Assembly: GCF_946885725.1 (NCBI RefSeq)
Contig: NZ_CAMPGZ010000119.1
Location: forward strand, 1-13,178
Direction: 5' to 3'
DNA: 13,178 nt
DNA from: an uncultured Nocardioides sp.
GTDB lineage: Bacteria > Actinomycetota > Actinomycetes > Propionibacteriales > Nocardioidaceae
The notes under the pieces are model-generated. The model made no database searches and was not told where the DNA came from. It was given only the letters and a program-made list of their open reading frames with translations. How positions within the stretch are numbered: position 1 is the stretch's first letter; each line of letters opens with the position of its first letter. The position numbers and the translations under genes were made by a program. Positions 5,529-12,040 of the stretch are shown here, one piece after another.

Positions 5529-6223
5529 GTCGCCACCACCACGACCTTCGTGCCTTCAGGGGCGAAGTCCCACAGGGCACGGGCGTCGGGGCGGGCCTGG
5601 CGGACGCAGCCGGAGGACATGGGGGTGCCGAGCTCGGCGCGGGTCTGCATCGGCTCGCCGTCCTCGTAGGGGATGTCGTGGAAGCCGATCGCGGCGTTCT
5701 TGCCGTGCGCGAAGCGCACCATGTATTTCATCGTGCCGCCGTCGATGCCCCAGGCCCGCTCGGAGCGGGAGTACACCTCGTACGTCCCCGGCTGGAGGTT
5801 GTCGTCGACGCTGCCGGAGACGAGGTAGGTGCGCTTCACGGCGCCGCGTTCGCCGACCAGCCACACCCGCTGGGCGGTCTGGTCGAAGACGACGCGGCGG
5901 CCCTCGCCGCTGTCGGCGGGAACCTCGAGCGCGGTGCGCGCGACGCGGCGGCTCTCGTCGGCGGCCTTGCCGAACTTCGCGGCGTCGACCTGGATCGGGT
6001 CGTCGTCGCGACGGTCGGTCGCGCCCGTGGACGCGTCGGGCTCCGCCGCTGCGGCGGGCTTGTCGACGGGCTCAGAGGGTTGCGCGTTGGCCACCGGCAG
6101 CAGCCCGATCCCTCCCAGCACGGACACCAGCGTGACGCCGGCGGCGGCGAGGAGCGCGCTCACCCGGTCGTAGCGCACCCGGGGTGCGGGTCGGGACGCG
6201 TGCCTGGCTCGGGGAGGGGCCAT
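5525..6223 (-). CDS. L,D-transpeptidase (YkuD domain), exported
   Basis: A 232-aa exported enzyme of the YkuD family, which makes 3-3 cross-links in peptidoglycan or attaches proteins to it. I use the ATG at 6223 because TAGAGT lies 7 nt upstream; a GTG at 6232 overlaps that hexamer. Residues ~20-47 are a basic-then-hydrophobic export signal ending VANAQ (possible cleavage after A47). A low-complexity Ala/Pro/Asp linker follows to about 75. The catalytic domain covers 107-231. H182 (GFHDIP) and C206 are the expected catalytic pair. The signature reads S203-S204-G-C206-V-R rather than SHGC, so the motif His is replaced by Ser. The tail-to-tail neighbour is the helicase, and the gene is just downstream of the ParA gene. 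Acceptor substrate unknown. Confidence 0.92.
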   Translation of the reverse strand: MAPPRARHASRPAPRVRYDRVSALLAAAGVTLVSVLGGIGLLPVANAQPSEPVDKPAAAAEPDASTGATDRRDDDPIQVDAAKFGKAADESRRVARTALEVPADSGEGRRVVFDQTAQRVWLVGERGAVKRTYLVSGSVDDNLQPGTYEVYSRSERAWGIDGGTMKYMVRFAHGKNAAIGFHDIPYEDGEPMQTRAELGTPMSSGCVRQARPDARALWDFAPEGTKVVVVAT

Positions 6224-6230
6224 GCCCGTC

Positions 6231-6236
6231 ACTCTA
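6231..6236 (-). promoter_or_regulatory. -10 element (TAGAGT) embedded in the parA-type stop codon
   Basis: TAGAGT on the minus strand ends 7 nt before the transpeptidase ATG. Its first three bases are the TAG stop of the upstream ParA gene (6234-6236). This predicts an internal promoter making a leaderless transpeptidase mRNA independent of ParA transcription. Confidence 0.5.
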
Positions 6237-7010
6237 GGACGGTCGGGGGCTGCGCTTCAGGAGGTTGGCCGCGACATCCCGGTAGGCGTCCGCGCCACGG
6301 TGCCGACGCGTCGTCGCGAGGATCGACCGGCCGGCCGCCGGCGCCTCCGCGAAGCGGATCGACTTCGGGATCGGCGGCTCGATCACGTCGAGCTGGTAGG
6401 CCTCCGAGATCGTCTCCAGCACCGCTCGCGCGTGGTTGGTGCGTCCGTCGTACAGCGTCGGCAGCACACCCCACACCTCCAGCCCACGGTTGGTGAACCG
6501 GCGTACGTCGTGCACGGTGTCGAGCAGCTGCCCCACGCCGCGGTGCGACAGCGTCTCGCACTGCAGCGGCACGACGACACCGTCGGCGGCGGTCAGCGCG
6601 GCGACCGTGAGCACGCCGAGCGAGGGCGGGCAGTCCAGCAGGATCCAGTCGTACGGCGCGTCGGTGGGAAGCTCCTCGACGGCCATCCGCACCACGTGCT
6701 CGCGGCCCGTGCGCGTCAGCAGGTCGGCCTCGGCACGCGCGAGCTCGATCGTCGCAGGCAGCAGGTCGACTCCGTCGTCGGTCTCGATGATCACCTTGGT
6801 CGGCGGCAGCCCCTTGGTGAGCACGTGGTGCACCGACAGGTCGAGGTCCTCGGGGTCGATGCCGAGCGAGAACGTCAGGCAGGCCTGCGGGTCGAGGTCG
6901 ACGAGCAGCACGCGCTGGCCGAGCTCGGCCAGCGCCGCACCGAGGGAGGCGACCGTCGTCGTCTTGGCGACGCCGCCCTTCTGGTTGGCGATCGCGAGCG
7001 TGGTCGTCAC
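6234..7010 (-). CDS. ParA/Soj-family ATPase
   Basis: A 258-aa cytosolic ATPase of the ParA/MinD superfamily. The deviant Walker A is KGGVAKTTT (11-19) with signature lysine K11. D38/D40 follow in RVLLVDLDPQ. The Walker B-type segment is YDWILLDCPPSLG, and VVPLQCE matches the switch region of the family. I use GTG at 7010, since the conserved family start is TTLAIANQKGG and CAGAAT lies 7 nt upstream; ATG at 7019 adds three residues and is an alternative. No parB gene is adjacent, so this is an orphan ParA, not obviously the chromosome-partition copy. The same family sits near rhlE in mycobacteria (Rv3213c). Cargo or partner is unknown; polar positioning or cell-envelope roles are possible, given the adjacent transpeptidase. 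Confidence 0.92.
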   Translation of the reverse strand: MTTTLAIANQKGGVAKTTTVASLGAALAELGQRVLLVDLDPQACLTFSLGIDPEDLDLSVHHVLTKGLPPTKVIIETDDGVDLLPATIELARAEADLLTRTGREHVVRMAVEELPTDAPYDWILLDCPPSLGVLTVAALTAADGVVVPLQCETLSHRGVGQLLDTVHDVRRFTNRGLEVWGVLPTLYDGRTNHARAVLETISEAYQLDVIEPPIPKSIRFAEAPAAGRSILATTRRHRGADAYRDVAANLLKRSPRPS

Positions 7011-7017
7011 GCCCGCC

Positions 7018-7023
7018 ATTCTG
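7018..7023 (-). promoter_or_regulatory. Weak -10 candidate (CAGAAT) for the ParA-family gene
   Basis: CAGAAT keeps the two most conserved -10 positions (A2, T6) and ends 7 nt before the GTG at 7010. If real, the mRNA is leaderless and the ATG at 7019 is not the start. Confidence 0.35.
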
Positions 7024-7060
7024 CCCGAGGGGCCGCGACCGGCCGGCGGGGCGTCCGTGG

Positions 7061-7066
7061 AATCCT
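7061..7066 (+). promoter_or_regulatory. Weak -10 candidate (AATCCT) for the SDR gene
   Basis: AATCCT has A2 and T6 and ends 6 nt before the GTG at 7073. No Shine-Dalgarno is present. The divergent ParA promoter candidate lies 38 bp away. Confidence 0.35.
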
Positions 7067-7072
7067 TCCGGC

Positions 7073-7843
7073 GTGCCGACTCCACGCCGCACCGCCCTCG
7101 TCACCGGACCGACCGCCGGCATCGGCGCCGCGTTCGCCAGACAGCTCGCCGAACGCGGTCACGACCTCGTCCTCGTCGCCCGGGACCAGGCCCGCCTCAA
7201 CGCGCTGGCGGACGAGCTCCGCAGCCGGTACGGCGTCGAGGCCGAGGTGCTGGTCGCCGACCTCGCCGACCGCGAGCAGCTGGCCCGCGTCGAGGGACGC
7301 GTCGCCGACCCGGACCGGCCGGTGCACGTGCTCGTCAACAACGCCGGCTTCGGCCACAAGCGGCCGTTCCTGGAGAACTCCGTCGAGGACGAGCAGCAGA
7401 TGCTCGACGTCCTCGTCACCGCGGTGCTGCGGCTGACCCATGCCGCGCTCGGCGCGATGGTCGCGCGCGGCGACGGGCAGATCGTCAACGTGTCGAGCAT
7501 CGCCGGCTACCTGCCGCGCGGGACCTACAGCGCGGCCAAGGCCTACGTGACGTCCTTGAGCCGATGGGCGGACGCGACGTACAGCGACCGCGGGGTGCGT
7601 GTGATGGCGCTGCTGCCCGGGTTCACCAAGACGGAGTTCCACGCACGCATGGACGTCTCGCGCCGGTCGGCGCCGAGCTGGATGTGGCTCGACGCCGACC
7701 GGGTGGTGCGTGAGGCGCTGGCCGACCTGGACGCGGGCCGGCCCGTGTCGATCCCGAGCCGGAGGTACAAGGCGCTCGCCGCCCTGTCCCGAGTCGTCCC
7801 GCTGCGGGTGCTGACACGGTTCCAGCGGGTCGGCCGGCGCTAG
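7073..7843 (+). CDS. Short-chain dehydrogenase/reductase (SDR)
   Basis: A 256-aa classical SDR. The Rossmann cofactor motif TGPTAGIG spans 11-18, followed by VARD at the end of beta-2, where the basic residue favours NADP(H). DL (63-64), NNAG (89-92), the catalytic Ser in VSS (140-142) and Y152-x3-K156 (YSAAK) complete the active site. PGF.KTEF after beta-6 is the usual SDR segment. The closest general type is the DltE/YqjQ-like group of oxidoreductases acting on unknown carbonyl or hydroxyl substrates. It is cytosolic, with no signal. It is divergent from the ParA gene and convergent with the DUF1801 gene (20-nt gap). No pathway partner is nearby, so the substrate cannot be inferred. Confidence 0.92.
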   Translation: MPTPRRTALVTGPTAGIGAAFARQLAERGHDLVLVARDQARLNALADELRSRYGVEAEVLVADLADREQLARVEGRVADPDRPVHVLVNNAGFGHKRPFLENSVEDEQQMLDVLVTAVLRLTHAALGAMVARGDGQIVNVSSIAGYLPRGTYSAAKAYVTSLSRWADATYSDRGVRVMALLPGFTKTEFHARMDVSRRSAPSWMWLDADRVVREALADLDAGRPVSIPSRRYKALAALSRVVPLRVLTRFQRVGRR

Positions 7844-7863
7844 GGGAATGCCAGAGAAGAGCG

Positions 7864-8346
7864 TCAGCCGACGGCGCGCGTGACGAGCTCGGTGACCTTC
7901 TTCTCGACCTCGGGCGTCCACCGCATCACCGCGAACGAGGTCGCCCAGAAGTCGCCCTCGTCGAGCGCGGCCGGGTCGTTGAAGCCGAGCGTCGCGTAGC
8001 GCGCCTTGAACTTGTCGGCGGGCTGGAAGAAGCAGACGATCTTGCCGTCCTTGGCGTAGGCCGGCATGCCGTACCAGGTCTTCGCCGCGAGGCCGGCTTT
8101 CTCCGTGGCGATCGCGTGGATCCCTTCGGCGATCTCGCGGTCGCCCTCGGGCAGCTCGGCGATCTTGTCGAGGCAGACCTGCGCCTCGGCGGCGGCCTTG
8201 CCGGCCTTGCCCTTGCCCTTGGTGCTCTTCTCGAGCTTGATCTCGGCGGCGCGCTCCTTCATCGCCGCCTTCTCCTCGGCGGTGAACTTGCCGTCCTCGG
8301 AGTCGGTGACGCGGGAGCGGGTGGTCTTGCTGGTCGTCGAAGCCAT
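7864..8346 (-). CDS. DUF1801 (YdhG-like) domain protein
   Basis: A 160-aa cytosolic protein. The N-terminal ~55 residues are charged, Lys/Ala-rich and probably disordered (SEDGKFTAEEKAAMKERAAEIK, then a GKGKAGKAA stretch). Residues ~56-157 form the YdhG/DUF1801 domain, including WYGMPAYAKDGKIVCFFQPADKFKARYATLGF. The ATG is supported by AGGAG 6 nt upstream. These proteins are common in actinobacteria; I know of no defined biochemical activity. It is separated by 84 nt from the nuclease gene upstream and has its own ribosome binding site, so it may be either an operon tail or an independent unit. I see no clear promoter in the gap. Confidence 0.9.
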   Translation of the reverse strand: MASTTSKTTRSRVTDSEDGKFTAEEKAAMKERAAEIKLEKSTKGKGKAGKAAAEAQVCLDKIAELPEGDREIAEGIHAIATEKAGLAAKTWYGMPAYAKDGKIVCFFQPADKFKARYATLGFNDPAALDEGDFWATSFAVMRWTPEVEKKVTELVTRAVG

Positions 8347-8429
8347 CGGAGTCTCCTCTGGTGAGCCGCTGGGGTGATGGCCTCATCCTGGCAAGGACAG
8401 ATGGTGCCGCGCTTCTCCAAAACTGCTGG

Positions 8430-9284
8430 CTACGCGAGACCGTCCCAGGCCCGTCGGGGTGGCACGCTGCGGCCCGGCCCGCACGACGACCGGAACTCGC
8501 ACCAGCCGCACCGCGGCGCGACCACCGCCGGGAACGCCGCATCCGCCTCGGCAGCCGACATCCCCGCCCGGAACGCCGCATCCAGCCGGCCGAGCACGGC
8601 GGCGGTCGCGTCGGCCGCCTCCAGGTGCGCGGACAACCAGCCCTCGTCGGCGTCCCAGCCGACAACCGTGCCGGACGGCAGGTGGTGCAGCTCGACCCGC
8701 GCGACCTCCCGGCGCAGCACCCGCGCGGCGCCGGCGGCGTAGACCGCGAGCGCGAGCGAGTCGCGGGCGTCGTCGACGGTCAGCACCGACCGCCCGGTCT
8801 TGTAGTCCACGACCACGACGCCCGCGCCCGGCCGGTCGTCGATGCGGTCCGCACGACCCCACAGCGACGCGTGCTCGGTGCGGACCGAGACGGTGCGCTC
8901 CACGCCGACCGGCAGCAGGTCGGGGTCGACGGTCGCGAGGTAGCGCTCGACGTACGCCCGCGCGCGATCCCGCTGCTCGCGCGACTGCCGCTCGTCGCGG
9001 AACCCCTCGGCGGACCAGGCGGCCACGACCAGCTCGCCGCCGGCGGCGGGGGTGCGGCGGGCACGCGGCAGGTCCCACCACCGCGCCAGCGCCACGTGCA
9101 CGCTCGCGCCGACGGAGTGGTGTCCCCACGCGCCCGTGCGCGGCGGCGTGGGCTCGTCGAGGTAGGCCATCCGGTAGCGCCGCGGGCAGTCGTGGTACGT
9201 CGCCAACCGGGAGGGCGCGGCGGGGTAGAGCCGTGCCGGCATCCCCTCGAGCAGCAGCTGCTCCCCCACGCCCGCACCCGTCAT
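8430..9284 (-). CDS. RecB/Cas4-like PD-(D/E)XK nuclease with probable Fe-S cluster
   Basis: A 284-aa stand-alone nuclease of the RecB-family exonuclease type. C33 lies in YHDCPRRYRMAY and three more Cys in C259-x2-C262-x5-C268 near the C-terminus. That is the one-plus-three layout that holds a 4Fe-4S cluster in AddB and Cas4. The PD-(D/E)XK core shows H63 (ASVHVALARWW), D146 in GRADRID and D160-Y-K162-T (VVVVDYKTGR), expected to bind metal and cleave DNA ends. No helicase domain is fused. The ATG at 9284 overlaps the PHP stop codon (ATGA) and has GGAGGTG 7 nt upstream (9293-9299), so translation is coupled to the PHP gene. A DNA repair or processing role is likely; no cas1/cas2 genes are present, so CRISPR function is not supported. 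Confidence 0.9.
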   Translation of the reverse strand: MTGAGVGEQLLLEGMPARLYPAAPSRLATYHDCPRRYRMAYLDEPTPPRTGAWGHHSVGASVHVALARWWDLPRARRTPAAGGELVVAAWSAEGFRDERQSREQRDRARAYVERYLATVDPDLLPVGVERTVSVRTEHASLWGRADRIDDRPGAGVVVVDYKTGRSVLTVDDARDSLALAVYAAGAARVLRREVARVELHHLPSGTVVGWDADEGWLSAHLEAADATAAVLGRLDAAFRAGMSAAEADAAFPAVVAPRCGWCEFRSSCGPGRSVPPRRAWDGLA

Positions 9285-10162
9285 CCGCGGACCACCTCCG
9301 GGGTGGCCCGGCCGGCCGCGGCGGAGGCCTCTGCGGCCAGCGCGAGCAGACGCTCGAGCTGCTCCGGCTCGGTGGTGTTGCAGCCGAGGTCGTGATCGGT
9401 CTTGCCGACGCCGTGGTAGTCGCTGGACCCGGTGGCGACGAGGTCGAGCTCCGCGGCGAGGGCGCGCAGCTCGGCGCGGGTCTCGGGCGGGTGGTCCTGG
9501 TGGTCGACCTCGATGCCGGCGAGTCCGGCCTCGCGCAGCGCGGCGAGCCCGTCGCGGTGCAGGCCGTGGTGGGAGTAGCGGCGCGCCCACGGGTGGGCGA
9601 TGACGGTGACGCCACCGGCCTCGGCGACGAGCCGGATCATCGTGGTCAGGTCGGCGGCGTAGCGGTCGACGTAGGCGGGACCCCTCGGCCCGAGGAACCG
9701 GGCGAACGCCTCGTCGCGGTCGGCCACCACGCCCTTCTCGACGAGCGCGTCGGCGACGTGCGGGCGGCCCATCGCGGCGGCGTCGCCGGCCAGCCGGCGT
9801 ACGTCCTTGGCCTCGATGTCGATGCCGAGCGCCCGCAGCTTGGCCAAGATCGCCGGCAGCCGGCTGTTGCGGCCGTCGAGCACCCGGTCGAGCTCGGCCA
9901 CGAGCCCGGGATGCGTCGGGTCCGGCAGGTAGGCGAGCAGGTGCACGCTGTCGCCCTGGTAGCGAGCGCTGATCTCGATGCCGCGCACCAGCGTCACACC
10001 GAGCCGCTCGGCGACATCGGCGGCCTCCTCCCACCCCTCGGTGGTGTCGTGGTCGGTCAGCCCGAGCACGTCGATGCCGACGTCGTGGGCGTGCCGGACC
10101 AGCTCCGCGGGGGTGTCGGTGCCGTCGGAGCGGTCGGAGTGGGTGTGGAGGTCGATCCTCAC
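9281..10162 (-). CDS. PHP-domain phosphoesterase (RNase AM/TrpH-like)
   Basis: A 293-aa metal-dependent phosphoesterase of the PHP family. Metal-binding motifs are HTHSDRSDG (6-14), LTDHD (35-39, D37/H38), GIEIS (61-65, E62), H74, the insert GRPHVADAL (132-140), IAHP (188-191, H190) and SSDYHG (246-251, D248/H250). The set and the insert match the TrpH/YciV group, which removes phosphates from 3',5'-nucleoside bisphosphates and trims RNA 5' ends. The GTG start gives the canonical MRIDLHTHS start and has TAGCGT 6 nt upstream. The downstream nuclease gene overlaps by 4 nt, suggesting a two-gene nucleic-acid processing unit. The exact substrate in this organism is inference. Confidence 0.93.
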   Translation of the reverse strand: MRIDLHTHSDRSDGTDTPAELVRHAHDVGIDVLGLTDHDTTEGWEEAADVAERLGVTLVRGIEISARYQGDSVHLLAYLPDPTHPGLVAELDRVLDGRNSRLPAILAKLRALGIDIEAKDVRRLAGDAAAMGRPHVADALVEKGVVADRDEAFARFLGPRGPAYVDRYAADLTTMIRLVAEAGGVTVIAHPWARRYSHHGLHRDGLAALREAGLAGIEVDHQDHPPETRAELRALAAELDLVATGSSDYHGVGKTDHDLGCNTTEPEQLERLLALAAEASAAAGRATPEVVRG

Positions 10163-10168
10163 CCGTTC

Positions 10169-10174
10169 ACGCTA
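10169..10174 (-). promoter_or_regulatory. -10 element (TAGCGT) for a leaderless PHP-nuclease mRNA
   Basis: TAGCGT on the minus strand ends 6 nt before the GTG at 10162, inside the 52-nt gap after the DUF6758 gene. It predicts a leaderless transcript for the PHP and nuclease genes. Confidence 0.5.
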
Positions 10175-10214
10175 TCGGGACGCGGGGACAGATCCAGCCA
10201 GGACCACCCAGCGC

Positions 10215-10859
10215 TCACCAGGCCGGCGGCGAGCCCCCGAACGGCAGGTCGATCAGCTCCGGACCGAGGCCCGCGACGTCGTGCAGCACCCACTCGTCCT
10301 TGAGCAGCAGCACCGCCGACGCCGGACGCAGCACCAGCCACAGCCAGCGCCCGTGCGCCTCCCCGGCCAGCACCGACCGGTCGAAGTCCACGTCGCTGTC
10401 GCTCGTCGACAGCGACCACAGCGAGATCGGGTGGCCGTCGATGCGCACCTTCGCGTGCGGCGGACCCTCCCCGAGGTCGGCGCCCGGGTCGGTGCGCGCG
10501 ACGCCGGCGCAGCGGGCGCCCAGCCCGACACCGGGCTCCTCCGACACCACGGCCAGCTCGACCACGCCGTCGAGGTCGCTCGGCCCGGCGCACGACACGA
10601 ACGTCGCCCGGGCGTCCTCCATCCCCTCGGGGTCACCACCGACGCAGCCGAAGTCCGTCACGGTCCACCCGGGCGTCAACGGCCAGGGCATCAGGCTCGG
10701 CATGCCGCCGGCGCGGACGAGGTAGTCGGCGAACGCCTCGTAGCTCGGCACGGACGGCCGCCACAGCGGGTCGATCACGCCGTGGTCCAGGCAGGTCCAC
10801 TTCCCGTCGGCCTCGGTCACGGGTGAGGCGCAGCGCGGGCAGCCGGCGGCGAGTGTCAC
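10215..10859 (-). CDS. DUF6758 family protein with N-terminal zinc ribbon
   Basis: A 214-aa actinobacterial protein. The N-terminus carries CPRC (7-10) and C23-x2-H26 (KWTCLDHG), a likely zinc ribbon. The remaining domain includes the conserved MPWPLTPGW, VVSEEPGVGLGARCAG and PHAKVRIDGHPISLW stretches that I associate with the DUF6758 family. There is no signal peptide or membrane span. The GTG at 10859 is chosen over the in-frame TTG at 10895 because GGTGATCC, fully complementary to the 3' end of 16S rRNA, precedes it in correct register, and the family normally starts just before the CPxC motif. It is upstream of the PHP gene on the same strand. Function is unknown; the zinc ribbon suggests nucleic-acid or protein contact. 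Confidence 0.85.
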   Translation of the reverse strand: MTLAAGCPRCASPVTEADGKWTCLDHGVIDPLWRPSVPSYEAFADYLVRAGGMPSLMPWPLTPGWTVTDFGCVGGDPEGMEDARATFVSCAGPSDLDGVVELAVVSEEPGVGLGARCAGVARTDPGADLGEGPPHAKVRIDGHPISLWSLSTSDSDVDFDRSVLAGEAHGRWLWLVLRPASAVLLLKDEWVLHDVAGLGPELIDLPFGGSPPAW

Positions 10860-10860
10860 C

Positions 10861-10868
10861 GGATCACC
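10861..10868 (-). promoter_or_regulatory. Extended Shine-Dalgarno (GGTGATCC) of the DUF6758 gene
   Basis: All eight bases pair with the distal part of the 16S rRNA tail (GGATCACC). The spacing to GTG is 1 nt, which puts the usual GGAGG-pairing region 5-8 nt upstream, the normal register. This decides the start. Confidence 0.5.
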
Positions 10869-10894
10869 GTCGTGCCCGGTACGGACCGGCGTCA

Positions 10895-10905
10895 AGACTT
10901 AGTCT
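10895..10905. promoter_or_regulatory. Palindromic -10 region shared by Nudix and DUF6758 genes
   Basis: AGACT-T-AGTCT is an 11-bp near-perfect palindrome between the divergent genes. On the plus strand it contains TAGTCT (10900-10905), which ends 7 nt before the Nudix GTG and so predicts a leaderless mRNA. On the minus strand AAGTCT could serve the DUF6758 gene with a short leader. One symmetric element may therefore fire both ways. Confidence 0.5.
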
Positions 10906-10912
10906 CGACGGC

Positions 10913-11356
10913 GTGACGCCCCACCTCGTCCCGTGCGTCGGCGCCGTCGTGACCGACGAGACCGGGCGCTACCTGCTGGTCCGCCGCGGACGCGAGCCGG
11001 CCCGCGGGTCCTGGTCCGTCCCCGGCGGCCGGGTCGAGCCCGGGGAGACCGACGCCGAGGCCGTCGCGCGCGAGGTCCGTGAGGAGACCGGCCTGGACGT
11101 GGAGGTGCTCGAGCTCGTCGGGTACGTCGAGCGGCCGGGGCCGGACGGCTCGACGTACGCGATCCACGACTACCGCTGCCGGCTCACCGCCGGGAGCGAA
11201 CCGGCGGCAGCCCGGGCCGGCGACGACGCGGACGCCGTCGGCTGGTTCGACGAGCCGGCGCTGCGTGAGCTGCCCACCTCCCCGGGGCTCGTCGAGACGC
11301 TGCAGGAGTGGGGCGTCCTCGGGTCCGGAGCGGTCAGGCGTTCCAGCGGAGGATGA
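10913..11356 (+). CDS. Nudix hydrolase
   Basis: A 147-aa Nudix-fold pyrophosphohydrolase, typical length for a single-domain member. The Nudix box is complete: G39-x5-E45-x7-R53-E-V-R-E57-E58-T-G-L61, whose Glu residues bind Mg2+. The preceding RGSWSVPGG is the usual strand-loop. The GTG at 10913 is chosen because it starts the conserved VPCVGAVV strand a few residues in and has TAGTCT 7 nt upstream; the ORF extends further upstream without family similarity. Likely substrates are nucleoside diphosphates linked to another group (for example ADP-ribose-like or oxidised nucleotides), but motifs alone do not specify them. Its last 23 nt overlap the end of the opposing histidine-phosphatase gene. 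Confidence 0.93.
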   Translation: MTPHLVPCVGAVVTDETGRYLLVRRGREPARGSWSVPGGRVEPGETDAEAVAREVREETGLDVEVLELVGYVERPGPDGSTYAIHDYRCRLTAGSEPAAARAGDDADAVGWFDEPALRELPTSPGLVETLQEWGVLGSGAVRRSSGG

Positions 11357-11936
11357 CGGGGGTCTCCCGCTCGTAGCCGAGGACCGACACCGTCGCGGTG
11401 TCGAGGCGGAAGAACCGCCCCTCGTCGACCGGCTGCTCGATCCAGCGCGCCGCCAGCGCCCGGAGCGCGTGCCCGTGACCGAAGGCCAGCACCGGCCGTG
11501 GCGGCTGTCCCGTCTCCAGCGCTTCCTTGCACCGTGCGACCACCCGGTCGAGCCGCACGGTGACAGCGGCCGCGGCCTCGCCGCCGGGCGTGGGATGCGT
11601 CCAGATCGTCCAGCCCGGGACGCGCTCGCGGATCTCGGCGGTGGTGATCCCCTCGTAGTCGCCGTACGCCCACTCGACGAGGTCGTCGTCGACCTCCGCT
11701 TCCGGGAAGCCGGCCAGCTCCGCCGTGCGTCGCGCCCGGCTGCGCGGGCTGGTCAGCACGAGCCCGAAATCCGGTCCCGCCAGCGTGCTGCGCAGCTCGC
11801 GGGCGACCGCGACGCCGGCCTCGGTGAGCGGTACGTCGGTCACGGAGGTGTGTCGGCCGTCGCGGCTCCACTCGGTCTCGCCGTGCCGGACCAGCCAGAC
11901 CTGCGCGCCGTCCTGGGTGTGCGGGCTCCCGCTCAT
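11334..11936 (-). CDS. Histidine phosphatase superfamily protein
   Basis: A 200-aa branch-1 histidine phosphatase (phosphoglycerate mutase-like fold). The catalytic LVRHGET motif is at 15-21 with H18 as the phospho-acceptor. R65 (TSPRSRARRT), E88 (LVEWAYGDYEG) and H154 (AFGHGH) complete the active site. ATG at 11936 is chosen because CAGGAT lies 7 nt upstream and the ORF extension is not family-like. Sequence features (EWAYGDYEG, WTHPTPGGE) fit the broad-specificity phosphatase group rather than glycolytic mutases. M. tuberculosis Rv3214 (gpm2), reported as a phosphatase, sits in the same neighbourhood. It probably acts on small phosphorylated metabolites in the cytosol. It is convergent with, and overlaps, the Nudix gene. 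Confidence 0.92.
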   Translation of the reverse strand: MSGSPHTQDGAQVWLVRHGETEWSRDGRHTSVTDVPLTEAGVAVARELRSTLAGPDFGLVLTSPRSRARRTAELAGFPEAEVDDDLVEWAYGDYEGITTAEIRERVPGWTIWTHPTPGGEAAAAVTVRLDRVVARCKEALETGQPPRPVLAFGHGHALRALAARWIEQPVDEGRFFRLDTATVSVLGYERETPVILRWNA

Positions 11937-11943
11937 CCCCCGG

Positions 11944-11949
11944 ATCCTG
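11944..11949 (-). promoter_or_regulatory. Weak -10 candidate (CAGGAT) for the histidine phosphatase gene
   Basis: CAGGAT keeps A2 and T6 of the -10 consensus and ends 7 nt before the ATG at 11936. No Shine-Dalgarno intervenes. Confidence 0.3.
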
Positions 11950-12040
11950 CCATCCCTCACGCCTGGTTCCGCCGGCCGCGGTCCGGCGTACTTCGCGGAA
12001 CTGCGCGAAAACCGCGCGGGATGTGCCGTTCGAACGTAAC

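Noticed and set aside
6234..7010. Chromosome-partition ParA of a parABS locus
   Set aside because: No parB gene or parS-like site is seen nearby, and the neighbourhood is not that of the replication origin.
7073..8665. Long minus-strand ORF 7007-8665 spanning the SDR and DUF1801 genes
   Set aside because: It is in a different frame from the recognisable DUF1801 protein, has no domain and opposes the well-supported SDR.
8430..9284. CRISPR-associated Cas4
   Set aside because: The Cys pattern and PD-(D/E)XK core are shared with many RecB-family nucleases, and there are no cas genes or repeat arrays in the window.
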